The translations under genes were made by a program, and so were the position numbers. A DNA stretch of 64,000 nucleotides from Arthrobacter subterraneus (GTDB taxonomy: Bacteria; Actinomycetota; Actinomycetes; Actinomycetales; Micrococcaceae), in NCBI RefSeq assembly GCF_900099735.1, contig NZ_FNDT01000012.1:42697-106696 (forward strand), given 5' to 3'. Positions 51,688-59,782 of the stretch are shown one piece after another. Position 1 is the first letter of the stretch. Every line of letters starts with the position of its first letter. The notes below the pieces were generated by a model. The model ran no database searches and was not told the origin of the DNA. It saw only the letters and a list, made by a program, of their open reading frames with translations.

Positions 51688-52979
51688 GGCTGCACGCTTT
51701 CGTAGAGTTCGGTCAACCGTTCGCCCGGAACCCCGGGTACGGATGGCAGCGGTTCCGGCGCCGGGGTGGGAGCAAAGAGTCCTGACAGCATCACACCCAG
51801 CAGCACCAGAACCAGTACGACGACGACGGCGCCCGCCGCCAGCCAGCGCCGGCTACGCGGGGGAGACTTCCGTTGTGTGGGCCTGCCCGGCCGTGCCGGC
51901 TTCCGTTCCGCAGTTCTGCCCGCACGGCTGTCCGGGTGGCTGCCCGGCCGGCTGGCCGGCTCCGGCTGCCGGGTTGGCTGCTCGTTCAGCCCCAGGACGA
52001 AGGCCCTTCGGGTCGACTGGGGATCCTGGGCGGCCCCCGGCAGGACCCTGGTCTCGGGCCCTGGATCACCGGCCGGAAGCGGCTCCTCGAGGAAAGCGTT
52101 GCGCTGCGCTGCCAGGATGCCGGCCACCTCGGCGGCGGAAGGGCGTTCACCAGCGGTGCCTGCGGTCATGCGTGAGATGAGGTCGCGCCAGGCAGGATTG
52201 ACCGAGGCGGGGATTGCGGGAGCGCGGTGCAGGCGTGCGAGCGCGGTTTCGAGTCCGCGGCCCTCGAAAGCGGGTTCGCCCGTCAGGCATTCCAGCAGAA
52301 CCAGGCCGAGGGCATAGAGGTCCGTGGCGGCACCGACCGCTTCACCGCGAGCCTGCTCGGGGCTGAAGTAGGCGGCCGTGCCGATGGTTTCACCGGTGGC
52401 CGTGAGCCGGTCGCTGTCCATCTGCCGGGCGATCCCGAAGTCGGTCAGGACGTAGCCGAAGCGGCCGGATGACGGCTCGGCCTCGCGGCTGAGGATGTTG
52501 GAAGGCTTCACATCACGGTGGGTGATGCCCTTCGCATGGACATAGGCCAGGGCGCGCGACACGTCGTGACCGATGGCCCAGGTCTGTTCCGGGCCCAGCG
52601 GACCGCTGCGCAGCAGTCGGTGGAGATCGGGCCCGTCAACCAGGTCCATGACCACCCAGCCCGAACTGGCAGAGTGACCGACGTCGTGCACCTTGACCAG
52701 GCCCGGATGGTCAAGGCTTGCCAGGAGGCGAGCCTCGGCGCGTTCGCGTTCTGTGGGGCGGTCTTCTGGCCGGCCGCGGAAAAGCTTGATGGCGACGTCC
52801 CGGTCGAGCAGTTGGTCGTGGCCCCGGCGGACCTCCGCCATGCCGCCGCTGCCGAGAAGGTCACCCACGGTGTAGCGCCCGTCCAACACGTCCCCGGCGG
52901 GGTCACTGCTGCGCCACGCGGTGCTGGAAGGTGCGGAGGCCGGGGCGGGCATCCTGCCGGGCGGAGGGGGAAGCTGCAT
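51684..52979 (-). CDS. Serine/threonine protein kinase (PknB-like)
   Basis: Hanks-type kinase (431 aa) with a C-terminal membrane helix (~385-405, AVVVVLVLVLLGVML). GSGGMAEV P-loop, Lys65 in VAIKLF, HRDVKPSN (Asp156), DFGIA (Asp180) and a SPEQ variant of the APE motif. The extracellular tail after the helix is short (about 30 aa, Pro-rich), so it lacks PASTA repeats. The ATG at 52979 was preferred over 53030 because GGAGGTG lies close upstream. Its partner may be the coupled lipoprotein. Confidence 0.92.
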   Translation of the reverse strand: MQLPPPPGRMPAPASAPSSTAWRSSDPAGDVLDGRYTVGDLLGSGGMAEVRRGHDQLLDRDVAIKLFRGRPEDRPTERERAEARLLASLDHPGLVKVHDVGHSASSGWVVMDLVDGPDLHRLLRSGPLGPEQTWAIGHDVSRALAYVHAKGITHRDVKPSNILSREAEPSSGRFGYVLTDFGIARQMDSDRLTATGETIGTAAYFSPEQARGEAVGAATDLYALGLVLLECLTGEPAFEGRGLETALARLHRAPAIPASVNPAWRDLISRMTAGTAGERPSAAEVAGILAAQRNAFLEEPLPAGDPGPETRVLPGAAQDPQSTRRAFVLGLNEQPTRQPEPASRPGSHPDSRAGRTAERKPARPGRPTQRKSPPRSRRWLAAGAVVVVLVLVLLGVMLSGLFAPTPAPEPLPSVPGVPGERLTELYESVQP

Positions 52980-53064
52980 GTCAGGCACCTCCTCATTGTC
53001 CGCCGTCGTCGTCCTTTCATGAAAGCGCACAGTTCAGCCGGGCTCAAGACTAGAACCCAGGTTC

Positions 53065-53730
53065 TCACGACACTCTCATCTCCAGCTGACGGCGTGCGGA
53101 GATTTCTGTGGCGAGTGCAGTTCCAGCGGCCAGGACTGCATCCACCACGGGCACGCTGGACCGGCGGCGAAGTTCGGCGGCCACGCCCATGCTGGTGAGC
53201 CCTGTGCAGGCCTGAAGGATCACGTCGACGTCGGCATTCAGGAGGCGTTCGGCAGCACGATAGGTCTCGAACACTCCGGAGGGCGTGAGCAGGTCGCTGG
53301 TTGTGAGGACGCCATGCGGCGACTCAGCGGCGAGCAGATGGCGTCCGAGGACGCGGCTCACCGCGCCGGGTGTGGCTGAATTGAGTGTCAGAACGCCAAC
53401 CCGAGTGCCGAGCGAGAGCGCAGCGGCAGCCCCTGCAGAGCCGGCTCCGACCACGGGCACTGACAGAGTCTCCCGGAGCTCATCGAGCGCGGGATCGGAG
53501 GAACAGCTGATCAGGATGCCGTCAACCTCGCGGGAAAGGGAATCGGCAACCGAACGCACCTTGGGTGCGGCGGCGTCGTGGCTTGCGTCGTCATGGATGC
53601 CGTGCGGTTGGTCGGCGACCGCCCGGGAGGTGACGCGGTGGCCGGTCGCATCGCGCACAACCCGCCCGTGCGCATTGAGCAGACGCCTGTCTGTGGTGCT
53701 GAGAACCCTGATCAGTCCGATGTGTGCCAT
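53065..53730 (-). CDS. Asp/Glu/hydantoin racemase family protein
   Basis: Cofactor-independent racemase fold (221 aa): GLIRVLSTTD, catalytic Cys in ISCSSDPALDELR and LQACTGLTSMG, and PVVGAGSAGAAAAL. Related proteins act as aspartate/glutamate racemase, hydantoin racemase or maleate isomerase. ATG 53730 has GGAAGG before it; the longer frame to 53790 is unconserved. Alone between kinase and small protein genes. Confidence 0.87.
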   Translation of the reverse strand: MAHIGLIRVLSTTDRRLLNAHGRVVRDATGHRVTSRAVADQPHGIHDDASHDAAAPKVRSVADSLSREVDGILISCSSDPALDELRETLSVPVVGAGSAGAAAALSLGTRVGVLTLNSATPGAVSRVLGRHLLAAESPHGVLTTSDLLTPSGVFETYRAAERLLNADVDVILQACTGLTSMGVAAELRRRSSVPVVDAVLAAGTALATEISARRQLEMRVS

Positions 53731-53812
53731 GGTGCCTTCCGGGATGGGCGGTCCGCCTACACAGCAACTCTCGCCGGGCACGGTTTCCACGGTGTTTCCC
53801 GGTCGTTAGCAT

Positions 53813-53854
53813 CACAAGAAAAAGGGAGGGCGCGTTCAAACGCACCCTCCCTTT
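53813..53854 (-). terminator. Rho-independent terminator of the 64-aa gene
   Basis: 16-bp stem AAAGGGAGGGCGCGTT pairing with one mismatch, a 2-nt loop, and a T-rich run (complement of AGAAAAA) on the minus-strand side, 14 bp past the stop of the 64-aa gene. Confidence 0.88.
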
Positions 53855-53867
53855 CCGCTGCCGTGGT

Positions 53868-54062
53868 TCAGCCGAGCAGGCCGCCCAGCCCGCCACCGAG
53901 CTTGCCGAGGAGATCCTGCGGATTGATGCCGAGCTTCTCCAGCAGGCCCGAGTCGCGTTCGGTGTCGACCTGGTCAGGCAGTTCCTGCTCTGCCTGCTGG
54001 GCCTTGTCCTGGTCTCCCTGGTTTCTCAGGAGGTCAATGATCTGCTGCTTGTCGATATTCAT
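53868..54062 (-). CDS. Small conserved hypothetical (64 aa)
   Basis: MNIDKQQIIDLLRNQGDQDK start, then an acidic middle and a Leu/Gly-rich tail (DLLGKLGGGLGGLLG). The pattern is common in short actinobacterial proteins of unknown function. AAAGGAAACTC before the ATG and a strong terminator after it support a real gene. It follows the channel-like gene by 42 bp on the same strand. Confidence 0.82.
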   Translation of the reverse strand: MNIDKQQIIDLLRNQGDQDKAQQAEQELPDQVDTERDSGLLEKLGINPQDLLGKLGGGLGGLLG

Positions 54063-54104
54063 GCTGAGTTTCCTTTCTTTCGCGGGTCAGTGAACCGGTA
54101 TGAA

Positions 54105-54905
54105 TCAGCGGAAACGGGGAGCGTTGGGATCCTCCGGCCGGGTCGCCGCATGGCTGCCGGAGGTGTCCGCCGTCTGGGTGCGTGCCTTTGCATCCTGGGC
54201 AGCGCTCTTCAGCTGCTCCGTCGGCCGGGGTGAGGACTGCGCCTCGGCCTTGACGCGGGGTGCTTCTGCTTCAGCCTTGTTCAGGTAGTGCTCCCAACGC
54301 TGGGACATCGGCTTGATGAGCCCGCCGCCGACACCCACGACAATCACGCCGACAATTGCGGTCAGTACGGCGATGAGGATGGGCGTGGTAACCGTGGTGG
54401 CGATCTCAACCTGGTTGAGTGCCGCGATGATCCCGATGCCCAGAATGAAGACGCTTGCGATATTGGCAAGGATCTTCCCGTAGGAGAGGCCACCGAGCGT
54501 GCCCTGGATAAGGTTCTTCACCGCTGCAGCGATGGCGGCCGCGATGATGACGATGATGATGGCCACAATGATCTTCGGCAGGAACGCGATGATTCCTTCG
54601 AGCAGGTCGCTCACCGGGTTCGGCCCAAAGACCCCGAACGCGAACTGGAGCACAAACAGCACCAGCGCGTAATACACGATTTTGGCGATGATGTCGCTGG
54701 CATCCAGTGACGACTTCGCGAGTGCCTTCTTGACGCCGCCGCGCTCTACGACCCGGTCAAAACCTACGCGCTCAAGCAGCTTCTCCAGCGCTTTGGCGAT
54801 CGCTTTGGCAATGATGAGCCCGACGATCAGGATGACGAGGAACAACAACAGCTTCGGTACGAACTCGATCACCGACGCGAGACCGCTTCTCAGTGTTTCT
54901 TCCAT
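54105..54905 (-). CDS. Conserved TM-helix protein, mechanosensitive-channel-like
   Basis: A 266-aa membrane protein: MEETLRSGLASVIEFVPKLL start, then four to five hydrophobic helices including the conserved TM-helix repeat LLFLVILIVGLIIAKAIAKAL and IIVAIIIVIIAAAIAAAVK, and a charged cytoplasmic C-tail of about 70 aa. It resembles CmpX or the transmembrane part of MscS-type channels without the beta domain. ATG 54905 has GAGGGAG before it; the much longer frame to 55352 is not coding. Confidence 0.85.
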   Translation of the reverse strand: MEETLRSGLASVIEFVPKLLLFLVILIVGLIIAKAIAKALEKLLERVGFDRVVERGGVKKALAKSSLDASDIIAKIVYYALVLFVLQFAFGVFGPNPVSDLLEGIIAFLPKIIVAIIIVIIAAAIAAAVKNLIQGTLGGLSYGKILANIASVFILGIGIIAALNQVEIATTVTTPILIAVLTAIVGVIVVGVGGGLIKPMSQRWEHYLNKAEAEAPRVKAEAQSSPRPTEQLKSAAQDAKARTQTADTSGSHAATRPEDPNAPRFR

Positions 54906-55065
54906 GGAATCTCCCTCTGTGAAGCTTCGCGAACCTGGATGGCATCGCGAGGCCGCCAATCCGCCGTAACGTCTGCCCGGCGGGGTGCACGTCTCCCACA
55001 GTAGGCACACTTCAGGGAAATAGAAAGGTTGCTTGGTATTAAATTTTCCGTGGCGGCGGGTGAAT

Positions 55066-55908
55066 TCAGGGGTGCCGGACGCCGGATCCCTGCAGGACCG
55101 CCCGGTAGCCTTCCCGGTAGGTCGGGTACGCGAACCTGAAGCCTGTGCTGCCGAGGAGCGCATTGCTGCAGCGCTTGCCCGTGGCCGGGAGCGCGGGATC
55201 CGGTGCCGCTCCGGCCTGCAGCTGCACCCCCATTTCGGCGGCGAGGAATTCCTGCACGTCGGACAGCAGCGCGGGTTCGGCATCGGTCCCGAGGTAGGCG
55301 GGAGCAGGAGCGTCGAGCCCCGCGAGGTGCACAATCGCCGCGGCTGCGTCATCCCGGTGGATGCGGTTGGTCCAGTGCGGTGCCCCGCGGCTTACTTTTC
55401 CGCTGCGGACCTGGTCGATCAGCCGCGTTCGGCCCGGCCCATAGATGCCGGAGAGCCGCAGCAGCACGGACTGCGGCGCACGCTCGGCCAGCATCTTCTC
55501 AGTGTCCGCCAGGACCGCGCCGGTGGCGGTGGAAGGCGCGGGCGGGCTGTCCTCGCTGACCCATCCGCCGTCGTCGTTCCCGTGCACTGCGGTGGAGGAG
55601 ATGAAGATGATCCGCCGCGGCACTACGCCGTCCCGGGCCAACGCATCCAGCAGGTTGGCGGTGCCGTCCTGGTAGGTGGCGCGGTAGGCGGCTTCGGTCC
55701 GGCCGTCGGCTGTGAGCGCAATGACCACGACGTCGGTGTCGGATGGGATGGGTGGGAGATCGCCGGTGAGGTCCACCGGGACTCCCTCGATCTGCGCCGG
55801 CAGCTTCCCGGGCGACCGCCGCCAGCCCACCACCCGGTGTCCGGACTCCGCAAAACCAAGTCCGGCCTGGGTGCCGAGATCTCCGCAGCCTGCAATCAAA
55901 ACGGTCAT
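55066..55908 (-). CDS. NAD-dependent epimerase/dehydratase-like (YeeZ-type)
   Basis: Atypical extended SDR (280 aa): MTVLIAGCGDLGTQAGLGF (glycine motif GxGDLG), FISSTAVHGNDDGGWVSE and LLRLSGIYGPGRTRLID; IHRDDAAAAIVHLAG. E. coli YeeZ belongs to the same group, whose reaction is not known. ATG 55908 matches the family start. Divergent from the phosphoesterase gene with 44 bp between. Confidence 0.87.
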   Translation of the reverse strand: MTVLIAGCGDLGTQAGLGFAESGHRVVGWRRSPGKLPAQIEGVPVDLTGDLPPIPSDTDVVVIALTADGRTEAAYRATYQDGTANLLDALARDGVVPRRIIFISSTAVHGNDDGGWVSEDSPPAPSTATGAVLADTEKMLAERAPQSVLLRLSGIYGPGRTRLIDQVRSGKVSRGAPHWTNRIHRDDAAAAIVHLAGLDAPAPAYLGTDAEPALLSDVQEFLAAEMGVQLQAGAAPDPALPATGKRCSNALLGSTGFRFAYPTYREGYRAVLQGSGVRHP

Positions 55909-55952
55909 GCTTTGAGCTTCCCACATGTACTCTGCGTGCCAGACTGGAGCGC

Positions 55953-56459
55953 ATGCCCACCCGATTGCTGATCATCGCCGACACCCACCTGCCCCGACGC
56001 GCCAGGCGCCTGCCGCCGGCGGTGTGGGAGGCGGCAGAGGCAGTGGATGTCGTCGTCCACGCCGGCGACTGGGTAACCGTTGAGCTCCTCGATGAACTGG
56101 AACGCCGCACGCAGCGCCTCATCGGCGTGTACGGCAACAACGACGGCCCGGACCTCCGCGAACGGCTGCCGGAAACCGCCCGTGCCGAGATCGACGGGGT
56201 GCGGTTCGTCGTGATCCACGAGACCGGGGCAGCGGCAGGCCGGGAAAAGCGGATGGACGCTGCGTTCGATGACGCGGAGGTGCTGGTCTTCGGGCACAGC
56301 CACATCCCGTGGGACACCACAACGCCGGGGGGAATGCGGCTGCTCAATCCCGGATCCCCGACGGACCGCCGCCGACAGCCCGCCTGCACCTACCTCACTG
56401 CAGAGACCGACGACGGCGCCCTCACCGCCGTGAGGCTGCATGAAGTCACCCTCCGGTGA
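55953..56459 (+). CDS. Metallophosphoesterase (YfcE/MJ0936 type)
   Basis: Small calcineurin-like phosphodiesterase (168 aa): IIADTHLPR, VVHAGDWVT, YGNNDG, VIHETG and FGHSHIP are the five metal-binding blocks. Likely a phosphodiesterase against small phosphoesters. The ATG directly follows a short divergent region shared with the YeeZ-type gene. Confidence 0.92.
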   Translation: MPTRLLIIADTHLPRRARRLPPAVWEAAEAVDVVVHAGDWVTVELLDELERRTQRLIGVYGNNDGPDLRERLPETARAEIDGVRFVVIHETGAAAGREKRMDAAFDDAEVLVFGHSHIPWDTTTPGGMRLLNPGSPTDRRRQPACTYLTAETDDGALTAVRLHEVTLR

Positions 56460-56559
56460 GGTCGGAAACCGGTGATGCAGGGAACTGCCCTTCTGATCCG
56501 GTCCGCCGGTTGGTAGGAATAAGGGAGAGAGAATTGCCGACTACGAAGGAGTTGCCGTC

Positions 56560-57645
56560 ATGAGTTGCGCTACGAGGCCTATGCGGGCGAGGGGGCTGGC
56601 CGCCGTCGTCGTTGCTGTTGTGCTGGCATTGACGGGGTGTACCGCTCCAGAGGAACCGGAACAGGAGAACGGCACCGCGGTTTCATCTGCCACAGCGGCG
56701 CCCGGTGGGAATGACGGCAATGCCGGCGGACCGCCCGACGCAGTGGATATCCCGCAGATTATCGACGACGTCCAGCCCTCCGTGGTGACCATCTTCCTTG
56801 AGCGAGGAGGATTGGGCAGCGGCGTAATTTACAGCGAGGACGGACTGATCATCACCAACGAGCATGTTGTCCGCGGTGCGGAGGAAGTCCAGGTTGCCTT
56901 CGCCGACGGCCAGCGTGTTGCCGGCACGGTGGTGGCCTCCGATGTGGTCACGGACCTCGCGCTGGTGCAGGCGGACCGGACCGGACTTCCGCCGGCCGAG
57001 TTCCAGACGGAATTGCCGGAGGTGGGGGAGCTTGCTGTGGTGATCGGCAGTCCGCTGGGCTTCGAGAACACAGCCACGGCGGGGATCATTTCCGGTCTGC
57101 ACCGGGAGATTCCCGGGTCAGCAACCAACAGTGCATCGCTCGTGGACCTTGTACAGACCGACGCGGCAATCAGCCCCGGCAATTCCGGAGGCGCACTGGT
57201 TAACAGCCGGGGCCAGGTGGTCGGGATCAGCGAGGCCTACATTCCGCCGCAGGCGGGCGCGGTATCGCTAGGTTTCGCGATTCCGGCAGGCACGGCCGTT
57301 GAGGTTGTCGAGGAACTGCTTGAGGACGGATCCGCCGAGCACGCTTTCCTTGGACTGGCGCCCCGGACCGTGACGCCGCAGATTGCCCAGCAACTGGGTG
57401 TCAGCGCGGAACAGGGTGTTGTGGTTCTCGCGGTGGAAAACGGCGGTCCCGCTGACGAGGCCGGGATCCGGGCCGGAGACATCCTGGTGTCCCTGGACGG
57501 TGAACCGCTGGCCAGCGCGGAGCAGCTGCTGGCGGCGCTGCGCGCGTTCAATCCCGGGGAGACGGTCACCGCGGAGCTGATCCGCGAGGGCGAGAACTCG
57601 GAAGTCGATATTGTCCTCGGCGAGCGGCCGGTGCGGAACGGCTGA
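56560..57645 (+). CDS. HtrA/DegP-like serine protease, lipoprotein
   Basis: Trypsin-like PDZ protease (361 aa). Lipobox LTGC, Cys27; catalytic triad His in TNEHVV, Asp in VVTDLALV and Ser in SPGNSGGAL. One C-terminal PDZ domain (~255-350; VENGGPADEAGIRAGDILVSLDG). It would degrade or refold damaged extracytoplasmic proteins. AAGGAG precedes the ATG. One copy of the 9-mer ACGACGGCG lies in its signal-peptide codons. Confidence 0.95.
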   Translation: MSCATRPMRARGLAAVVVAVVLALTGCTAPEEPEQENGTAVSSATAAPGGNDGNAGGPPDAVDIPQIIDDVQPSVVTIFLERGGLGSGVIYSEDGLIITNEHVVRGAEEVQVAFADGQRVAGTVVASDVVTDLALVQADRTGLPPAEFQTELPEVGELAVVIGSPLGFENTATAGIISGLHREIPGSATNSASLVDLVQTDAAISPGNSGGALVNSRGQVVGISEAYIPPQAGAVSLGFAIPAGTAVEVVEELLEDGSAEHAFLGLAPRTVTPQIAQQLGVSAEQGVVVLAVENGGPADEAGIRAGDILVSLDGEPLASAEQLLAALRAFNPGETVTAELIREGENSEVDIVLGERPVRNG

Positions 57646-57663
57646 GCCTTGAGCTCTCAGGCC

Positions 57664-58242
57664 TCAGTCGCGTCCCGGCTCAGTGGTCCGGTTCAGCATG
57701 AAGGACAGCGCGAAGGCCAGGATGGCGGCGGCGAAGAGGACAAACTTCGCCGTCGTCAAAAAGCTTGCGAAGTCCACTTCCGAGGAGGAGATGTCAGGGG
57801 ACGCAAACGCGGCCTCAAGTGCCAGGTTCTCGGCGATATCGACTGCCGCATAGAGCACGGCAACGGCGTAGAACGGCCAGCGGAGAGGGGTCTGCCCGCC
57901 GAATCTCCGGACCAGCAGGATGATGAGCGCTGCAAAGGCCACCAGAAACACCAGATCCCAGAAATAATGCACACTCTGGTAGCGCTCCACCAGCGGTGCG
58001 TCCAGGAGGCGGCGGACGGACTCCACATAACCGGCGTCGTACCCGCCGATCATGGTGTCGGGGAGCTGGATACCGACGGCCTGCTGCACCGACTGAAGCT
58101 GCAGCCAGCCGAGTGCCAGTGAAACCACCGACACGGCAGCCGCGGCGATAATCAGCCATGCTGCGGGACGCCTTGATCCGGTGCGTTCGGGGTTGTCGAC
58201 GTTCCTGCGCCTGTCTCTTCTGGTGTCTGCCATGTCTCCCAT
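57664..58242 (-). CDS. Hypothetical membrane protein, four helices
   Basis: A 192-aa protein with a basic N-terminus, then hydrophobic segments WLIIAAAAVSVVSLALGWL, YFWDLVFLVAFAALIILLV, PFYAVAVLYAAVDIAENL and FVLFAAAILAFALSFML. It is not recognised. An alternative start at 58233 is possible; neither has a textbook ribosome site. Convergent with the HtrA gene, 18 bp between stops. Confidence 0.75.
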   Translation of the reverse strand: MGDMADTRRDRRRNVDNPERTGSRRPAAWLIIAAAAVSVVSLALGWLQLQSVQQAVGIQLPDTMIGGYDAGYVESVRRLLDAPLVERYQSVHYFWDLVFLVAFAALIILLVRRFGGQTPLRWPFYAVAVLYAAVDIAENLALEAAFASPDISSSEVDFASFLTTAKFVLFAAAILAFALSFMLNRTTEPGRD

Positions 58243-58539
58243 TCCCCGGTGATGGGGCTGAGCAGCCCCGCGGTGCGGTTGGTTCAGTGGCGGCGCCCGG
58301 CGGCCTTGACCGCCGGCGCCACTTCGACACTAAGGGGGCTTATCAGCGGCCACAACGCGGCGTAATAGGTTTGTGACCGGCCAGGCGCTGGCGGGACTTC
58401 CCGTCTCCTGCTGCTGGAAGCGGGGCCATCGGCGCGGTGACGGGGATCGGAACAGGTTCAGGAAGATCCACCGTCCCGCCGCGGCGGCGCGGATTGTTAT
58501 TTCCGCGTTATGTGGCCGCGAAGGCAGGGGCCACGCACT
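58243..58539. other. Intergenic region without a supported gene
   Basis: About 300 bp. A GC-rich hairpin (58286-58322) with a 4-nt bulge is the only structure seen. The long open frames across it lack starts and homology. Confidence 0.6.
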
Positions 58540-59400
58540 TCAGCGGGTCAGCTTCTCGACCGCCTTGCGTGCCCGGTCAACCTCGCGGGCTGCTTCCTTC
58601 GCCGTGCGCTCTGCTTCCGTGCGCTCGCGTGCTGCATCATCGGCGTCGTCGTCGATGACGTCGATGTCCTGCTCCAGCGCCCGGATCCGCTTCCGCAGGT
58701 CCTTCACCTGTTGGGCGAGTGACTCACGGTCCCGGTCGAGCTGCTCCACCCGCTCCCGGGCACGCTTCAGCGCCGCCGCTGCTTCCTCGGAGCGGTCCTC
58801 AGCGTCCTCCAGATCTGCCCGTGCCTCGGCTGCCGGGTCCGCTTCCGGCTCGGCGTCGCTGTGCCCATCCGCCGCCGATCCGGCGGCCGGTCCGCCGGAA
58901 TCGAAGGGGCCGCCCACGGCGCCCGACAGATCCACAGCTTCCCAGCCGCTCGCCTCCAGTGCCCGGACCAGGCGTCCGGTGGAGACGGCGGCGGCAGCAC
59001 CGGCGTCGGCCATTGCCGCTTTCAGTGTCTGCTCCACTTCCAGCGCGGTAGCGGGGCTGGGCGGATGGCCCAGCTCCCCGGCGAGGGCCGCGCCGTCCTT
59101 GACGAGCGCCGAGATGAGGTGCTGGCGCTGGGTGCCCAGTTTCTTCAGCTCGCCCCGGTCCAGCTGCTCCTGGGCCTCGCGCATCGCGGCACCGAGTGTG
59201 AGCGCCTCCCGCAGCTGGTCACCCCGGTGCACGGTCATCATATTGAGCACCCAGGCGGACGCAGACGGTTTGCGCAGTGCACGCACATCCCTGGCCAGCG
59301 CTTTATCATCCAGATTTTTGGCGCGCTCATTACGGGCAGCAGTGAAGGCGTCCAGAGTCTGTGCATACAGCTCGGACGCGATGTCGGCGAGGTCAGTCAC
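58540..59400 (-). CDS. Coiled-coil conserved hypothetical protein
   Basis: A 286-aa actinobacterial protein. The N-terminal half is helical (LADIASELYAQTLDAFTAA, PSASAWVLNMMTVHRGDQ), the middle is Ala/Asp/Gly-rich, and the last ~100 aa are a long charged coiled coil (LKRARERVEQLDRDRESLAQ, QDIDVIDDDADD). No catalytic motif. GTG start at 59400, preceded by a Pro-rich mini-gene 20 bp upstream on the same strand. Function unknown. Confidence 0.8.
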   Translation of the reverse strand: MTDLADIASELYAQTLDAFTAARNERAKNLDDKALARDVRALRKPSASAWVLNMMTVHRGDQLREALTLGAAMREAQEQLDRGELKKLGTQRQHLISALVKDGAALAGELGHPPSPATALEVEQTLKAAMADAGAAAAVSTGRLVRALEASGWEAVDLSGAVGGPFDSGGPAAGSAADGHSDAEPEADPAAEARADLEDAEDRSEEAAAALKRARERVEQLDRDRESLAQQVKDLRKRIRALEQDIDVIDDDADDAARERTEAERTAKEAAREVDRARKAVEKLTR

Positions 59401-59420
59401 TGTAGGTGGATCCGCAACCC

Positions 59421-59633
59421 TTACTGCAGGGGCGGGACGGAAGGACCCGGTTCGGGAATCGGCCGATCGGGCGAGGGGCCGGGCCCGGGCTCCGGCGGAA
59501 CGTTGGGGGTGTCCGGTCCAGGATCGGGAATCGGGTACGGCGAGGGGGAGGGCTGCGGTTCGGGCGCGGGTTCACCGGGAGGCCGCGGCTGCGACGGGTC
59601 GGGGTGCGGTTCATGAGGCGGTGGGATGGACAT
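59421..59633 (-). CDS. Pro-rich short protein (70 aa)
   Basis: Starts MSIPPPHEPHPDPSQPRP and is almost wholly Pro/Glu/Gly/Ser. AGAAGG lies 9 nt before the ATG at 59633, which favours a real gene over chance; the stop TAA is 20 bp before the coiled-coil gene's GTG. No homologue was recognised. Confidence 0.5.
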   Translation of the reverse strand: MSIPPPHEPHPDPSQPRPPGEPAPEPQPSPSPYPIPDPGPDTPNVPPEPGPGPSPDRPIPEPGPSVPPLQ

Positions 59634-59782
59634 TCCGGTTACCTTCTCTCCATCGGCGGGTGCGCTCAGGAGCAACAGTACGCCGGACGCTGCGGGTGGG
59701 GAATAAGCGGCGCCCGGCTGTGCTTGTTACTTCTGGCTGCGCACACTCCTGCGCGCCTTTTCAGTTTCTTCAGGGGGATTTT

